Source: Gammaproteobacteria bacterium (GTDB taxonomy: Bacteria > Pseudomonadota > Gammaproteobacteria > SZUA-229). From it: a stretch of DNA of 39,258 nt. The DNA lies in NCBI GenBank assembly GCA_029880105.1, contig JAOUPA010000003.1, forward strand, positions 1 through 39,258. The letters are read 5' to 3'. Positions 15,149-24,004 of this stretch are shown here, piece by piece; within the stretch, counting starts at the first letter, position 1; every line of letters begins with the position of its first letter. A program made the translations under genes and the position numbers. The notes under the pieces were generated by a model, which did no database searches, had not been told where the DNA came from, and worked only from the letters and a program-made list of their open reading frames with translations.

Positions 15149-17833
15149 ATGACATATCATCGATATTACGATTCTATGGCTGATCAAATCGATCAATTGG
15201 TCGATTTAACCAGGCTGAAAACAGCACTGGAAAAAAAACCTGCGGACATCCTTACCGAGCTAAAGCAAGCAGTATCGGATACCAATACAGGATTAAAAAA
15301 ACTGTACCAGAGTGGTACAGAGGTTGAAGCCATTGTTTTTGGCCGAGCACACCTTGTTGATCAACTACTGATTATCGTTTTCGAACATCTATTTCATGAT
15401 ATTCACCAGAATATCTCACTCGTGGCTGTTGGTGGTTATGGACGAGGTGAACTGCACCCTGCTTCTGATGTCGATTTAATGCTGCTACTCGATGATGAAG
15501 AAAATGAGCAGACCAAAGACGCACTCGAACGTTTCCTGACCCTGTTATGGGATAGCCGATTAGAAATCGGCCACAGTGTTAGAACACTCAAGGAGTGTAT
15601 TACGGAAGCTGAAAAAGATATAACTGTTGCCACCAACATTATGGAAGCGCGTCTACTTTGTGGTGATAAAAATCTTTTCGAACAAATGAAGTCCGAAACC
15701 GGACCGGATTCGATCTGGGATAACCAGTCGTATTTTCAGGCCAAGCTTCAAGAACAGCTGCAACGTAGCGGCAAATTCAATGACACTGCATACAGCCTTG
15801 AACCCAATATCAAGGAAAGCCGTGGTGGCCTACGTGATATTCAGATGATTGGCTGGGTTGCCAAGCGCCACTTCAATACGGAAAGCATGCAAGGGCTAGT
15901 GGAAAAAAACTTTTTACAACAAAAGGAATTAAATGACCTGCTCGATGGACAGCACCTGCTCTGGCGAATCCGCTGTAGCCTGCATTACCTAGCTGGTCGC
16001 CGCGAAGATCGACTACTGTTTGACTACCAACGTGACCTGGCCTATGAATTTGGCTTCAAGGATGATGAGAACAATCGCAACAATCAGGCCATCGAACAAT
16101 TCATGCAGCAATATTACCGAACGGTAATAAAACTTGAGCGACTCAATGAGATGCTGCTGCAATTATTCAGGGAGGCAATACTGTATGCCAATGAAGAATG
16201 TGTGCCTGTCATCATTAATGATGTATTCCAGACTCGTCATGGGTATCTGGAAACACGTGATGAAAATATCTTTAAAAGTGAGCCGGCCACACTACTCGCA
16301 CTCTTCTTCATAATGCAGGAACACCCTGAAATTCAGGGAGTGCGTGCCGAAACCATACGTCTTATTCGCGAACACAGTTACCTGATCAATGATGAGTTCA
16401 GGGCCTCAAATACCGCTAAAAACTTGTTCATAAAAATCATCAGCAATAGCCGCGGTGTTACCCATGAACTCAGAAGAATGAATCGCTACGGTATTCTCGC
16501 CGCCTACATTCCCGCTTTTGATTCTATTGTTGGCAGAATGCAATATGATTTATTTCATGCTTACACGGTAGATCAACACACCTTATTTTTGATTCGAAAT
16601 TTACGCCGGTTTTCCGTGCCCGAATTCTGCCACGAATTCCCGCTGGCCAGCGGCATCTTCCACCACCTGAAAAGACCCGAACTGCTTTATCTCGCTGGAT
16701 TATTCCATGATATAGCCAAAGGCAGGCAGGGCGACCATGCCATTCTTGGCGCCGAAGATGCACTGGCCTTTTGCATCAACCACAACATGAAACCCAATGA
16801 CGCTGAACTCGTCAGTTGGCTGGTTCGTCATCACCTGACCATGTCGATGACAGCCCAGCGCAAGGATATCAGCGACCCGGATGTTATCCGGGATTTTGCA
16901 GAAACCGTCCGTAATATTCCACGGCTTGATTATCTCTACCTGCTTACTATTTCTGATATTCGAGCAACCAATCCAAATCAATGGAATAGCTGGAAAGACA
17001 ATCTGCTCATCGAGCTTTACAACAAAACAGCTGCAGTATTACGCATTGGTCTTGAGGCACAAGCAGACAAACTGGAAAACATACAGCTAAACCAGACGGA
17101 TGCCCTGCGCATGCTTGATCTCAAGGGCGTGAGCAATCATCAGGCACACAAGATATGGAAGAACCTTAACAACGAATATTTCCTTCGACACACACCCGGT
17201 GAAATTGTCTGGCATACACAGCTGATATTTAATAAAGAACCAAACTCTGGCCCATTGGTAAAGACCCGTATCAATAACCAGTCAGAAAGCCTTGAACTTT
17301 TTGTCTACACGCCTTCCAGAGAAGGCATCTTTGCAACCGTAGTTAATTCAGTCGGACAGCTTGGTCTCGATATCGTCAGCGCTGAAGTGGTTGACTGCAA
17401 AAATGATTACGCACTCGAGACGTTCAAAATTATTTCTGACAACTACACACTCGACGTACTGGAACACAGCGTCAATGAAATGCTGCCAGATCTATGCAGG
17501 AAACTTTCAGACAAAGAAACCCGATTTACCGAAACCAGCCAGGCCACACCACGATCACACCGCCACTTTGATATACCCACCATTATCAACTTTGAAAAAA
17601 CCAAAGAGCCAAAAACTGTACGCATCCATATTGATACTGTCGACCGCCCTGGTGTACTGACCAATATCGCCCGGGCATTTATTGATTGCGACATCGATAT
17701 TCTTAGTGCGAAGATATCGACTGCTGGTGAAAAAGCGCTTGATTATTTTGATATTCGTCACAAGGACACCCGCAAAATACTCGACGAGGCCTTGCAGGAA
17801 AAACTAAAATCAACCTTACTCAATTATTTATAA
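15149..17833 (+). CDS. glnD: Bifunctional uridylyltransferase/uridylyl-removing enzyme GlnD
   Basis: GlnD senses glutamine and adds or removes UMP on PII proteins, setting nitrogen status. The 894 residues carry the full domain set: a nucleotidyltransferase domain with GGYGRGELHPASDVDL (GG at 95-96, Asp107 and Asp109), the GlnD helical linker with ESRGGLRDIQMIGW, an HD domain with LFHDIAKGRQGDH near residue 520, and two C-terminal ACT domains beginning near 713 and 822 (DRPGVLTNIARAF in the second). Both activities should be intact. It sits between map and dapE with gaps of 11 and 7 bases. In E. coli dapD follows map-glnD; here another lysine-pathway gene, dapE, takes that place. Confidence 0.96.
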   Translation: MTYHRYYDSMADQIDQLVDLTRLKTALEKKPADILTELKQAVSDTNTGLKKLYQSGTEVEAIVFGRAHLVDQLLIIVFEHLFHDIHQNISLVAVGGYGRGELHPASDVDLMLLLDDEENEQTKDALERFLTLLWDSRLEIGHSVRTLKECITEAEKDITVATNIMEARLLCGDKNLFEQMKSETGPDSIWDNQSYFQAKLQEQLQRSGKFNDTAYSLEPNIKESRGGLRDIQMIGWVAKRHFNTESMQGLVEKNFLQQKELNDLLDGQHLLWRIRCSLHYLAGRREDRLLFDYQRDLAYEFGFKDDENNRNNQAIEQFMQQYYRTVIKLERLNEMLLQLFREAILYANEECVPVIINDVFQTRHGYLETRDENIFKSEPATLLALFFIMQEHPEIQGVRAETIRLIREHSYLINDEFRASNTAKNLFIKIISNSRGVTHELRRMNRYGILAAYIPAFDSIVGRMQYDLFHAYTVDQHTLFLIRNLRRFSVPEFCHEFPLASGIFHHLKRPELLYLAGLFHDIAKGRQGDHAILGAEDALAFCINHNMKPNDAELVSWLVRHHLTMSMTAQRKDISDPDVIRDFAETVRNIPRLDYLYLLTISDIRATNPNQWNSWKDNLLIELYNKTAAVLRIGLEAQADKLENIQLNQTDALRMLDLKGVSNHQAHKIWKNLNNEYFLRHTPGEIVWHTQLIFNKEPNSGPLVKTRINNQSESLELFVYTPSREGIFATVVNSVGQLGLDIVSAEVVDCKNDYALETFKIISDNYTLDVLEHSVNEMLPDLCRKLSDKETRFTETSQATPRSHRHFDIPTIINFEKTKEPKTVRIHIDTVDRPGVLTNIARAFIDCDIDILSAKISTAGEKALDYFDIRHKDTRKILDEALQEKLKSTLLNYL

Positions 17834-17840
17834 CAATAAA

Positions 17841-18968
17841 ATGTCAGACACACTAGATCTCGCCAAAGCACTTATCTCTCGCCCTTCAGTTACGCCAGAT
17901 GACCAGGGCTGTCAGTCTTTAATCGCTGATTATCTTGCACCTCTTGGTTTCAATATCGAACCAATGAAGTTTGGCGACGTCAATAATCTCTGGGCAAGAT
18001 TTGGCAGCGAAGGCCCACTATTTGTCTTTGCCGGTCACACTGATGTTGTTCCCACCGGGCCTGTCGCTCGCTGGTCACACCCACCGTTTGAACCAACGAT
18101 TATCGACGATACCCTCTATGGCCGAGGTGCTGCCGATATGAAAAGCAGTATCGCCGCCATGATGGTGGCCTGCAGAGATTTGATCAAATCGGGCACCCCC
18201 ATCAAAGGCTCTATTGGATTTCTCATTACCAGTGACGAAGAAGGTCCAGCCCACGATGGCACGGTTCGCGTCATCGAGACACTTGAAACACGTAATGAAA
18301 AAATCAAATGGTGCCTGGTCGGTGAACCTTCATGCACAAACAAAATCGGTGATGTCATCAAAAATGGACGACGTGGTTCAATTTCAGGCACACTCACCAT
18401 TCATGGCCTACAGGGGCACATTGCCTACCCTTATCTGGCCAGCAACCCAATTCACCTGTTCAGTCCTGCACTCAATGAACTGGTATCAGAACACTGGGAC
18501 AATGGTAATGAGTTTTTCCCACCAACCTCCTTCCAGATATCTAATATTAATGCGGGTACTGGCGCCACTAACGTCATACCCGGTGACCTCGTTGTACAGT
18601 TCAACCTGCGCTTCTCAACTGAACTCAAACATACCGATATCCAGTCTCGTATCGAGAATATACTGAATAAATATGATTTCAAGTACACACTAAACTGGGA
18701 GCTGTCCGGTCAGGCATTCCTGACACCGAGTGGCGAACTGGTCGATGCAGCACGAGAGGCCATCAAACAGATTTGCGACATTGATACTGAGCTGTCAACC
18801 GCAGGTGGAACCTCTGATGGCCGCTTTATTGCACCAACTGGTGCACAGGTAGTGGAGATCGGCCCGCTGAATGAGAGCATTCACAAGATTGATGAAAATA
18901 TTAATATTAAAGATCTAGAAAAATTAACCGAAATATACAAAAACATCCTTATCACATTGATGACATAA
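17841..18968 (+). CDS. dapE: Succinyl-diaminopimelate desuccinylase
   Basis: DapE hydrolyses N-succinyl-LL-diaminopimelate in the lysine and peptidoglycan precursor pathway. It is an M20 dizinc peptidase: FAGHTDVVPTG supplies the first His ligand and catalytic Asp, GRGAADMKSS the bridging Asp, and TSDEEGPAHDGT the Glu general base and ligand. Later segments GEPSC, NGRRGSISG, GHIAYPYLASNPIH and AGGTSDGRFI are conserved. The length of 375 residues is the family's. The stop codon lies in a small inverted repeat (GATGAC/GTCATC, 18959-18978) that ends just before the next gene's ribosome binding site. Confidence 0.96.
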   Translation: MSDTLDLAKALISRPSVTPDDQGCQSLIADYLAPLGFNIEPMKFGDVNNLWARFGSEGPLFVFAGHTDVVPTGPVARWSHPPFEPTIIDDTLYGRGAADMKSSIAAMMVACRDLIKSGTPIKGSIGFLITSDEEGPAHDGTVRVIETLETRNEKIKWCLVGEPSCTNKIGDVIKNGRRGSISGTLTIHGLQGHIAYPYLASNPIHLFSPALNELVSEHWDNGNEFFPPTSFQISNINAGTGATNVIPGDLVVQFNLRFSTELKHTDIQSRIENILNKYDFKYTLNWELSGQAFLTPSGELVDAAREAIKQICDIDTELSTAGGTSDGRFIAPTGAQVVEIGPLNESIHKIDENINIKDLEKLTEIYKNILITLMT

Positions 18969-18989
18969 AAACGTCATCTGGAGACACAC

Positions 18990-19373
18990 ATGAACCTCGA
19001 AAAAGTCGTATTCAGTTTCTTTATGATACTGGCACTAACACTGAACTTCGGTTTCTTCTATGGTGAAGTCGCCAACCCGGACCATCACAATATCTACGAA
19101 TTATTTGCTGTCATTGTCATCAACCTTATCGCCACTGTACTTAAATTTGGCGATCGATCACAACTCGGCGCCATGTTGCTGGCGACCAGTCTCGTTGCCG
19201 TTGCTCAATTAATATCTGCCTCTATTGTCTGGACCTTTGCAGTACATGTTCAGGAGACAGGGTTGACACCTACAGTTGTAGCAACCATCGTCTCACTCAG
19301 CGGCGGCGCCTTTCTTGCCAATATCATCTCCGTTATTTTATTGATGATTGAAGCCGCCATGCTCCGTCACTAA
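18990..19373 (+). CDS. Small four-helix membrane protein, conserved, uncharacterised
   Basis: This 127-residue protein is almost entirely hydrophobic, with about four membrane segments near residues 5-24, 37-54, 60-85 and 95-122. Segments include NFGFFYGEVANPDHHNIYE and LKFGDRSQLGAMLLATSLV. I believe it belongs to the DUF6394 family of small proteobacterial membrane proteins, but I could not verify that. It has a good ribosome binding site (TGGAG) and is followed after only 12 bases by the tandem-RCK potassium channel gene, so the two are almost certainly co-transcribed. A role as an accessory or regulatory subunit of that channel is inference from this pairing alone. No catalytic motif is visible. 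Confidence 0.85.
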   Translation: MNLEKVVFSFFMILALTLNFGFFYGEVANPDHHNIYELFAVIVINLIATVLKFGDRSQLGAMLLATSLVAVAQLISASIVWTFAVHVQETGLTPTVVATIVSLSGGAFLANIISVILLMIEAAMLRH

Positions 19374-19385
19374 GAGCCGACTGCC

Positions 19386-21161
19386 ATGAACATGGTGACA
19401 TCAATGATTCTGCGGCGCATGCGCACGCCGTTTTTATTATTGATTAGTGTTTATGCCATCGCCATTCTCGGCATGGTACTCATTCCTGGCGTTGATGATC
19501 AGGGCAATGCCTGGCGCATGAGCTTTTTCCACGCCTTTTATTTTGTCAGCTTCACCGCAACAACTATTGGCTTTGGCGAAATACCCTATGCGCTCACTGA
19601 TGCACAACGTCTATGGGCGCTGGTCACCGTATATTCAACCGTCATTGCCTGGTTTTATGCCCTCGGTAAAATTCTAGGCCTCATTCAGGACAAGGCCTTC
19701 AAACAGGCTGTTACCCAGCATAGATTTAAAAGAGATATCCAGAAATTACATCAGCCCTTTTACCTGATATGCGGTTTTGGTGAAACCGGCAATGCCATGG
19801 TCAACTCACTCACGGAAGAGCACTACAGGACCGTGGTTGTTGAATACGATGAAGAAAACTTAAACAGGCTCAATCTTAATGAACTCAAGGAATATGTCCC
19901 TAGCATCGCAGGTGATGCCTCAGAGCCACACATCCTGGAACTGGCAGGTATTCGTCACCCCATGTGCCAGGGAGTTATTGCAGTCACCGCGTCCGACGAA
20001 ACCAACCTGAAAATCGCCATCACCAGTAAATTACTGCACCCTGATATCAAGGTTGCCTGTAGATCTGAATTTAAGGATATCGAAGAAAATATGCTGTCAT
20101 TCGGTACAGACCAGGTCGTCAATCCTTATGAGACCTTTGCCGAAATATTTGGCATGCTGACCCATTCAACCTCATTGCACCTTATTAATGACTGGCTCAC
20201 CGGCGCACCTAACACCAGGCTCAGCGACCCCGTATACCTGACTGAAGGCCCATGGATACTCTGTGGCTATGGCCGTTTTGGCCGCGAGCTATATAAACAT
20301 CTTCAGTCAAAAAATATATCGACCGTTGTTATCGACCCCAATAAATCCCTGAAAGAAGAATTTGATTTAAATGAGGATGAGAACAGATTTATTATTGGCA
20401 CCGGCACCGACCAGAAAACATTGATGCAGGCCGGCATACAATCTGCCGCGGGACTCATCGCCGGCTCTGACAACGACTCCAACAACCTCTCCATTATTAT
20501 GACGGCACTTGAAATCAATGAAAAAGTTTTCTGCATCGCCAGGCAGAACAAATGGAACAACCATATCCTGTACCACTCACTCGAAGACCAGCATAAGTCA
20601 GCCGACAACCCAATTAATTTTTTAATCATGCACCCGCGCGAAATTATCGCCAGAAAAATTCGCACCTTCTTTCTCACTCCCCTGCTGGATAGATTTTTGG
20701 GCATTGCGCGTCAACAGAGCTGTGAATGGTCAAACATCATGATCAGCCGTCTAAGCGCCATCGTCGGTGATTCCAGGCCGCATGTGTGGTCTGCAACCAT
20801 CAACAAAAAAACAGCCCCGGCTGTAACCCAGTCATTAAGATATGGTCGAATAATCACCATATCTCACCTGACGCAAGATCCCGGCGACCGTAATGCAAAA
20901 CTACGCTGTGTGCCACTACTGTTAATTCGTGAAGGACAGGAAATTCTGCTGCCTGATGACGACCTTGAGATTAAAATTGGTGACGAACTACTGTTCTGCG
21001 GTACGCATCAGGTAAAAGATAATATGCACTGGACACTCAGGGTTATGCGCAGCCTGAACTATGTAATGAGCTTTCGAGATGAACCAGAATCTTATATCTG
21101 GCGGCTTTACTATCATTATCGTAATACTTCGGAGCGCCGAAAAAGAACTCGAAAAAAATGA
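19386..21161 (+). CDS. Potassium channel with two RCK (TrkA-N) modules
   Basis: The 591-residue protein begins with a two-helix pore unit: helix 1 about residues 15-34, pore loop with the filter ATTIGFGE (T60-I61-G62-F63-G64), helix 2 about 75-99. Two cytoplasmic Rossmann modules follow, each with a dinucleotide-binding glycine motif: CGFGETG from residue 129 and CGYGRFG from 293. A RCK_C-like segment near 510-545 (LLLIREGQEILLPDDDLEIKIGDELLFCG) comes before a basic tail (SERRKRTRKK). Tandem RCK modules on one chain, as in GsuK, let a tetramer build a complete gating ring. The filter's GFG replaces the usual GYG, which is seen in some real K+ channels. The ligand is unknown; NAD(H), nucleotides or Ca2+ are family options. 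It follows the small membrane protein closely. Confidence 0.88.
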   Translation: MNMVTSMILRRMRTPFLLLISVYAIAILGMVLIPGVDDQGNAWRMSFFHAFYFVSFTATTIGFGEIPYALTDAQRLWALVTVYSTVIAWFYALGKILGLIQDKAFKQAVTQHRFKRDIQKLHQPFYLICGFGETGNAMVNSLTEEHYRTVVVEYDEENLNRLNLNELKEYVPSIAGDASEPHILELAGIRHPMCQGVIAVTASDETNLKIAITSKLLHPDIKVACRSEFKDIEENMLSFGTDQVVNPYETFAEIFGMLTHSTSLHLINDWLTGAPNTRLSDPVYLTEGPWILCGYGRFGRELYKHLQSKNISTVVIDPNKSLKEEFDLNEDENRFIIGTGTDQKTLMQAGIQSAAGLIAGSDNDSNNLSIIMTALEINEKVFCIARQNKWNNHILYHSLEDQHKSADNPINFLIMHPREIIARKIRTFFLTPLLDRFLGIARQQSCEWSNIMISRLSAIVGDSRPHVWSATINKKTAPAVTQSLRYGRIITISHLTQDPGDRNAKLRCVPLLLIREGQEILLPDDDLEIKIGDELLFCGTHQVKDNMHWTLRVMRSLNYVMSFRDEPESYIWRLYYHYRNTSERRKRTRKK

Positions 21162-21230
21162 GCGACGTTGCTAATTTCACAGGAAAAATGCAATAGAACT
21201 GAAATCAATGTAATATTCGCACCTATTCAC

Positions 21231-21307
21231 GCCCCGGTAGCTCAGCAGGATAGAGCATCCCCCTCCTAAGGGGAAGGTCACACGTTCGAATCGTGTTCGG
21301 GGCGCCA
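21231..21307 (+). tRNA. tRNA-Arg (CCT anticodon)
   Basis: The 77-base sequence folds as a full cloverleaf: acceptor GCCCCGG with TCGGGGC, D-arm GCTC...GAGC, anticodon stem TCCCC/GGGGA around loop CTCCTAA (anticodon CCT, reading AGG), and T-arm ACACG-TTCGAAT-CGTGT. Discriminator G and a genomically encoded CCA end it. A TAATAT box at 21211-21216 is a possible -10 element, though no good -35 is seen. It lies between the channel gene and ppiB. Confidence 0.97.
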
Positions 21308-21345
21308 CTTATTCAACCATTTTCACTACATTTAGGAATATCATC

Positions 21346-21846
21346 ATGTCTAAAACTGTCATTCTTGAGACCTCCAAAGGCAATATCACCATCGAACTCA
21401 ACGATGAGAAAGCACCAACAACGGTGGCAAATTTCCTGAAATACGTCAACGATGAGTTTTATAACGGCACTATTTTTCACCGCGTTATTCCAAATTTTAT
21501 GATCCAGGGTGGCGGCTTCATGCCCGGCATGGTACAGAAAATGACCGAAAACCCCATCGACAACGAAGCCAACAACGGCCTGTCCAATGTGCGTGGTAGC
21601 ATCGCGATGGCAAGAACCAATGACCCACACTCGGCAACCGCGCAGTTCTTTATTAACCACAAAGATAACGGGTTCCTTGATCACACAGCACCTACCGGCC
21701 AGGGCTGGGGTTACTGCGTATTTGGCATGGTCACCGACGGTATTGATGTGGTTGATCAGATCGCTGGTGTTAGTACTGGTAACCGTGGCGGCCACGGCGA
21801 TGTGCCTAATGAAGACGTCGTTATAGTAAAGGCATCCGAAGCATAA
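21346..21846 (+). CDS. ppiB: Peptidyl-prolyl cis-trans isomerase B (cyclophilin)
   Basis: A cytoplasmic cyclophilin that speeds proline isomerisation in folding proteins. The 166-residue chain has no signal peptide, which points to the PpiB rather than the PpiA type. The active site is present: FHRVIPNFMIQGG with catalytic Arg46, then GSIAMARTNDPHSATAQFFIN and GWGYCVFGMV. AGGA lies nine bases before the ATG. lpxH starts six bases after its stop, as the pair ppiB-lpxH does in many gammaproteobacteria. Confidence 0.95.
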   Translation: MSKTVILETSKGNITIELNDEKAPTTVANFLKYVNDEFYNGTIFHRVIPNFMIQGGGFMPGMVQKMTENPIDNEANNGLSNVRGSIAMARTNDPHSATAQFFINHKDNGFLDHTAPTGQGWGYCVFGMVTDGIDVVDQIAGVSTGNRGGHGDVPNEDVVIVKASEA

Positions 21847-21852
21847 CGACAC

Positions 21853-22578
21853 ATGCGTGAATGGCTGTTCATCTCTGACACACATCTCACACCAGATAGA
21901 CCAGATGTTATCCGGCTTTTTGTGCGATTTGTTGATGAGGTAGCTATTCACGCTGATCGGCTCTACATCCTCGGCGATTTTCTCGAATACTGGCTGGGCG
22001 ATGATGACAGCGCAGAGGGCCTGGAACCGGTATTTCAGGCGCTGAAAATGCTCGACAATGGCGGTGTAAATGTCTTCTTTATGGCGGGCAACCGTGACTT
22101 CCTGGTTGGCCATGCGCTCGCTGATAAATGTGGATTTAGCATTATCGAAGAGCCCTATATGCTTGAAATTAATGGCAAGAAGACATTACTGCTACATGGC
22201 GACACGCTATGCACCGATGATATCGAATACCAGAAATTTCGAACCATGGTAAGAAACCGGAAATGGCAACAGCAGATACTGGCAAGGCCACTACGAGAAC
22301 GAGAACAACTCGCACACTCAATGCGCCAGCAAAGTGAGCAGGCCAATGCCGAAAAAGATTACCAGATCATGGACGTAAACCAGGACTCAGTAATCCAGAC
22401 CATGAAAAAATATTCAGTGCAGCTATTGATCCACGGCCATACACACCGCCCTGCCATTCATGACTTCAACATTAATGGACAGCCCGCCAAACGCATTGTT
22501 TTGAGCGACTGGCACAATAAAGGCAGCTACGTAAAAATTAATGAAAGTAGCGAACCAGAGCTGGTCGAATTCAGCTAA
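21853..22578 (+). CDS. lpxH: UDP-2,3-diacylglucosamine hydrolase
   Basis: LpxH cleaves UDP-2,3-diacylglucosamine to lipid X and UMP at the inner-membrane surface, the fourth lipid A step, so it works downstream of LpxA and LpxD in the same window. The metallophosphoesterase motifs are all there: SDTHL (Asp9, His11), GDFLEYWLGDD, GNRDFLVG, LLHGDTLCTDD and the closing IHGHTHRPAIHD. The family's first motif is usually SDLHL; Thr replaces Leu here without touching a metal ligand. 241 residues is normal. It is the last gene of the plus-strand run. Confidence 0.95.
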   Translation: MREWLFISDTHLTPDRPDVIRLFVRFVDEVAIHADRLYILGDFLEYWLGDDDSAEGLEPVFQALKMLDNGGVNVFFMAGNRDFLVGHALADKCGFSIIEEPYMLEINGKKTLLLHGDTLCTDDIEYQKFRTMVRNRKWQQQILARPLREREQLAHSMRQQSEQANAEKDYQIMDVNQDSVIQTMKKYSVQLLIHGHTHRPAIHDFNINGQPAKRIVLSDWHNKGSYVKINESSEPELVEFS

Positions 22579-23092
22579 TCAATCCAGCGAATAGTAACGA
22601 TAGTTTTGTTCTATCTGAAACTTTTCAGGTTTAACCTTAGTTTTTTTATACGACATCAGCAGACGAGTTTTGCCATTGCTCTACCACTCCTAAATCGGTA
22701 GGCCTTTATAATAACCACCTTAATTAAACACCTAATCATAAAGAAAACAGGCTGTCTTATATTCTTCAGGCGCTTATTTCATAAACGCGACTGTTGCACT
22801 GCCAGTATTTTGGTATGCGACCAGCGTACAGCCCTTCAGCCAGCTTTATATCCTGGCAGATTTGCTTATTCTTGGCGTTAGTAACAGCACGGTAATTGTA
22901 AATAGACTGACGATTAATTTTAGGCACATCGAGAATGGCGAAATATTCATACGAACTCAAGTTACTGAAATCCGGTCATTGATAATCAGTTTAATTCATC
23001 GCCATGACAGACTGGTTATAATGCGAGACACTATAAATAGCCTGCTGACTACGATCAAAAATCAGGAATTTCTATTTATTCATCGCAGTTAA
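22579..23092. other. 514-base stretch without a convincing gene; possible coding remnants
   Basis: Apart from the weak terminator I see no gene with known relatives. Two minus-strand frames have protein-like content. A TTG-started 64-codon frame (22766-22960) ends IPKYWQCNSRVYEISA. A short frame ending near 22580 reads MSYKKTKVKPEKFQIEQNYRYYSLD over its last 25 residues with no ribosome binding site. Stops in all frames separate them. They may be pieces of a decayed gene, or chance. Confidence 0.4.
22619..22647 (+). terminator. Weak intrinsic terminator after lpxH
   Basis: AACT and AGGT pair with ACCT and AGTT around a short loop, followed by a run of seven T (22641-22647). The stem is short and broken, so the call rests mainly on the T-run and its place 40 bases past the lpxH stop. 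Confidence 0.35.
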
Positions 23093-23926
23093 TTATCTCG
23101 TATGTCGATTTCTTGATGCTAGGTCAATCAACTCTTGTTTAGAAAATCCTGCCCGAATTCTTATCTCCTGATTTAATGAATCGAATATTGATTCTTCCAT
23201 ATATTCATCCAGTAATTTATGGAATGTTAGCCTAGGATCGAGTGATCTCTGACGACACAACTCCTTAAACCAATAGTTACCCCGTTCAACATGTCCAATC
23301 TCGTCTCTTTGAATAATATTAAGAATATCAACGACATCGGTCTCACCAATATGCTCGAATTTACTGATCATTCCAGGCGTCACATCGAGTCCCCGGGCCT
23401 CCAGGACACGTGGAACCAGTGCCATTCTTACTAGAACATCGTGATCCGTTTTAACCGCCATTTCCCACAGGCCATTGTGTGAGTCATACGCACCATAATA
23501 AGAGCCCCTGGATTTTAAATAGTCTTCCAGTAGCGAGAAGTGCAGCACCTCTTCGACTGCGATATTCAACCAGTCTGTATAGAATTGCCTAGGCAGGCCT
23601 CTGAATCGATAGACCGCATCAAGCGCGAGATTAATAGCATTAAATTCGATATGGGTGATCGCATGTACCAGTTTTAGACGTGCGGACTCTGAATTAAAAC
23701 CCCTTCTGGGCACCTCTCGCGGATTAACCAGGCGAGGCAGCCCTGGCCTACCAGGCACAGCAATACGCAGGGCATCGGATACTGATTCATCCGGTAGGCG
23801 CACACTATCCGATGTTGCCAGCCAACGATTATTCAACTCACGTACTGCCTTAATTTTTTCCTGAGGATCAGATAAAAGCAGGCAATTCAGAGCAGCAGAA
23901 AACACATAGATAGATTCACTAGTCAT
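23093..23926 (-). CDS. DUF455 ferritin-like diiron-type protein
   Basis: This 277-residue protein matches the DUF455 family, a ferritin-like four-helix group of unknown function. Putative diiron ligands are visible in order: E94 in HAITHIEFNAINLALD, the E126-x-x-H129 pair in AVEEVLHFSLLEDYL, E176 in RVLEARGLDVTPGM, and the E209-x-x-H212 pair in QRDEIGHVERGNYWF. Two ExxH pairs plus two further Glu residues are the classical ferritin or diiron-oxygenase pattern, so an oxidative role is possible, but no substrate is known. It stands alone, convergent with lpxH and separated from the upstream ComEA-like gene by a terminator. No clear ribosome binding site precedes its ATG. Confidence 0.85.
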   Translation of the reverse strand: MTSESIYVFSAALNCLLLSDPQEKIKAVRELNNRWLATSDSVRLPDESVSDALRIAVPGRPGLPRLVNPREVPRRGFNSESARLKLVHAITHIEFNAINLALDAVYRFRGLPRQFYTDWLNIAVEEVLHFSLLEDYLKSRGSYYGAYDSHNGLWEMAVKTDHDVLVRMALVPRVLEARGLDVTPGMISKFEHIGETDVVDILNIIQRDEIGHVERGNYWFKELCRQRSLDPRLTFHKLLDEYMEESIFDSLNQEIRIRAGFSKQELIDLASRNRHTR

Positions 23927-23952
23927 AATGGCTAGTCTACCAATTAGTACAC

Positions 23953-23980
23953 AAAAAAAGACCTGCCAGGCAGGTCTTTT
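23953..23980 (-). terminator. Intrinsic terminator after the ComEA-like gene
   Basis: AAAAGACCTG-CCAGG-CAGGTCTTTT (23956-23980) forms a stem of at least ten pairs. On the minus strand it is followed by a U-run (seven As at 23953-23959 on the plus strand). It lies 24 bases past the ComEA-like stop and just upstream of the DUF455 start, separating the two units. Confidence 0.88.
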
Positions 23981-24004
23981 CTGTAACAGTCAAAACAGTG
24001 AATC

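Noticed and set aside
21231..21307. tRNA-Arg as an integration site for a mobile element
   Set aside because: No second copy of its 3' end and no integrase or phage gene is visible in the window.
21313..22113. 266-codon minus-strand frame opposite ppiB and lpxH
   Set aside because: It lies opposite two clear enzyme genes with intact motifs and has no recognisable domain; it is a shadow of their codon usage.
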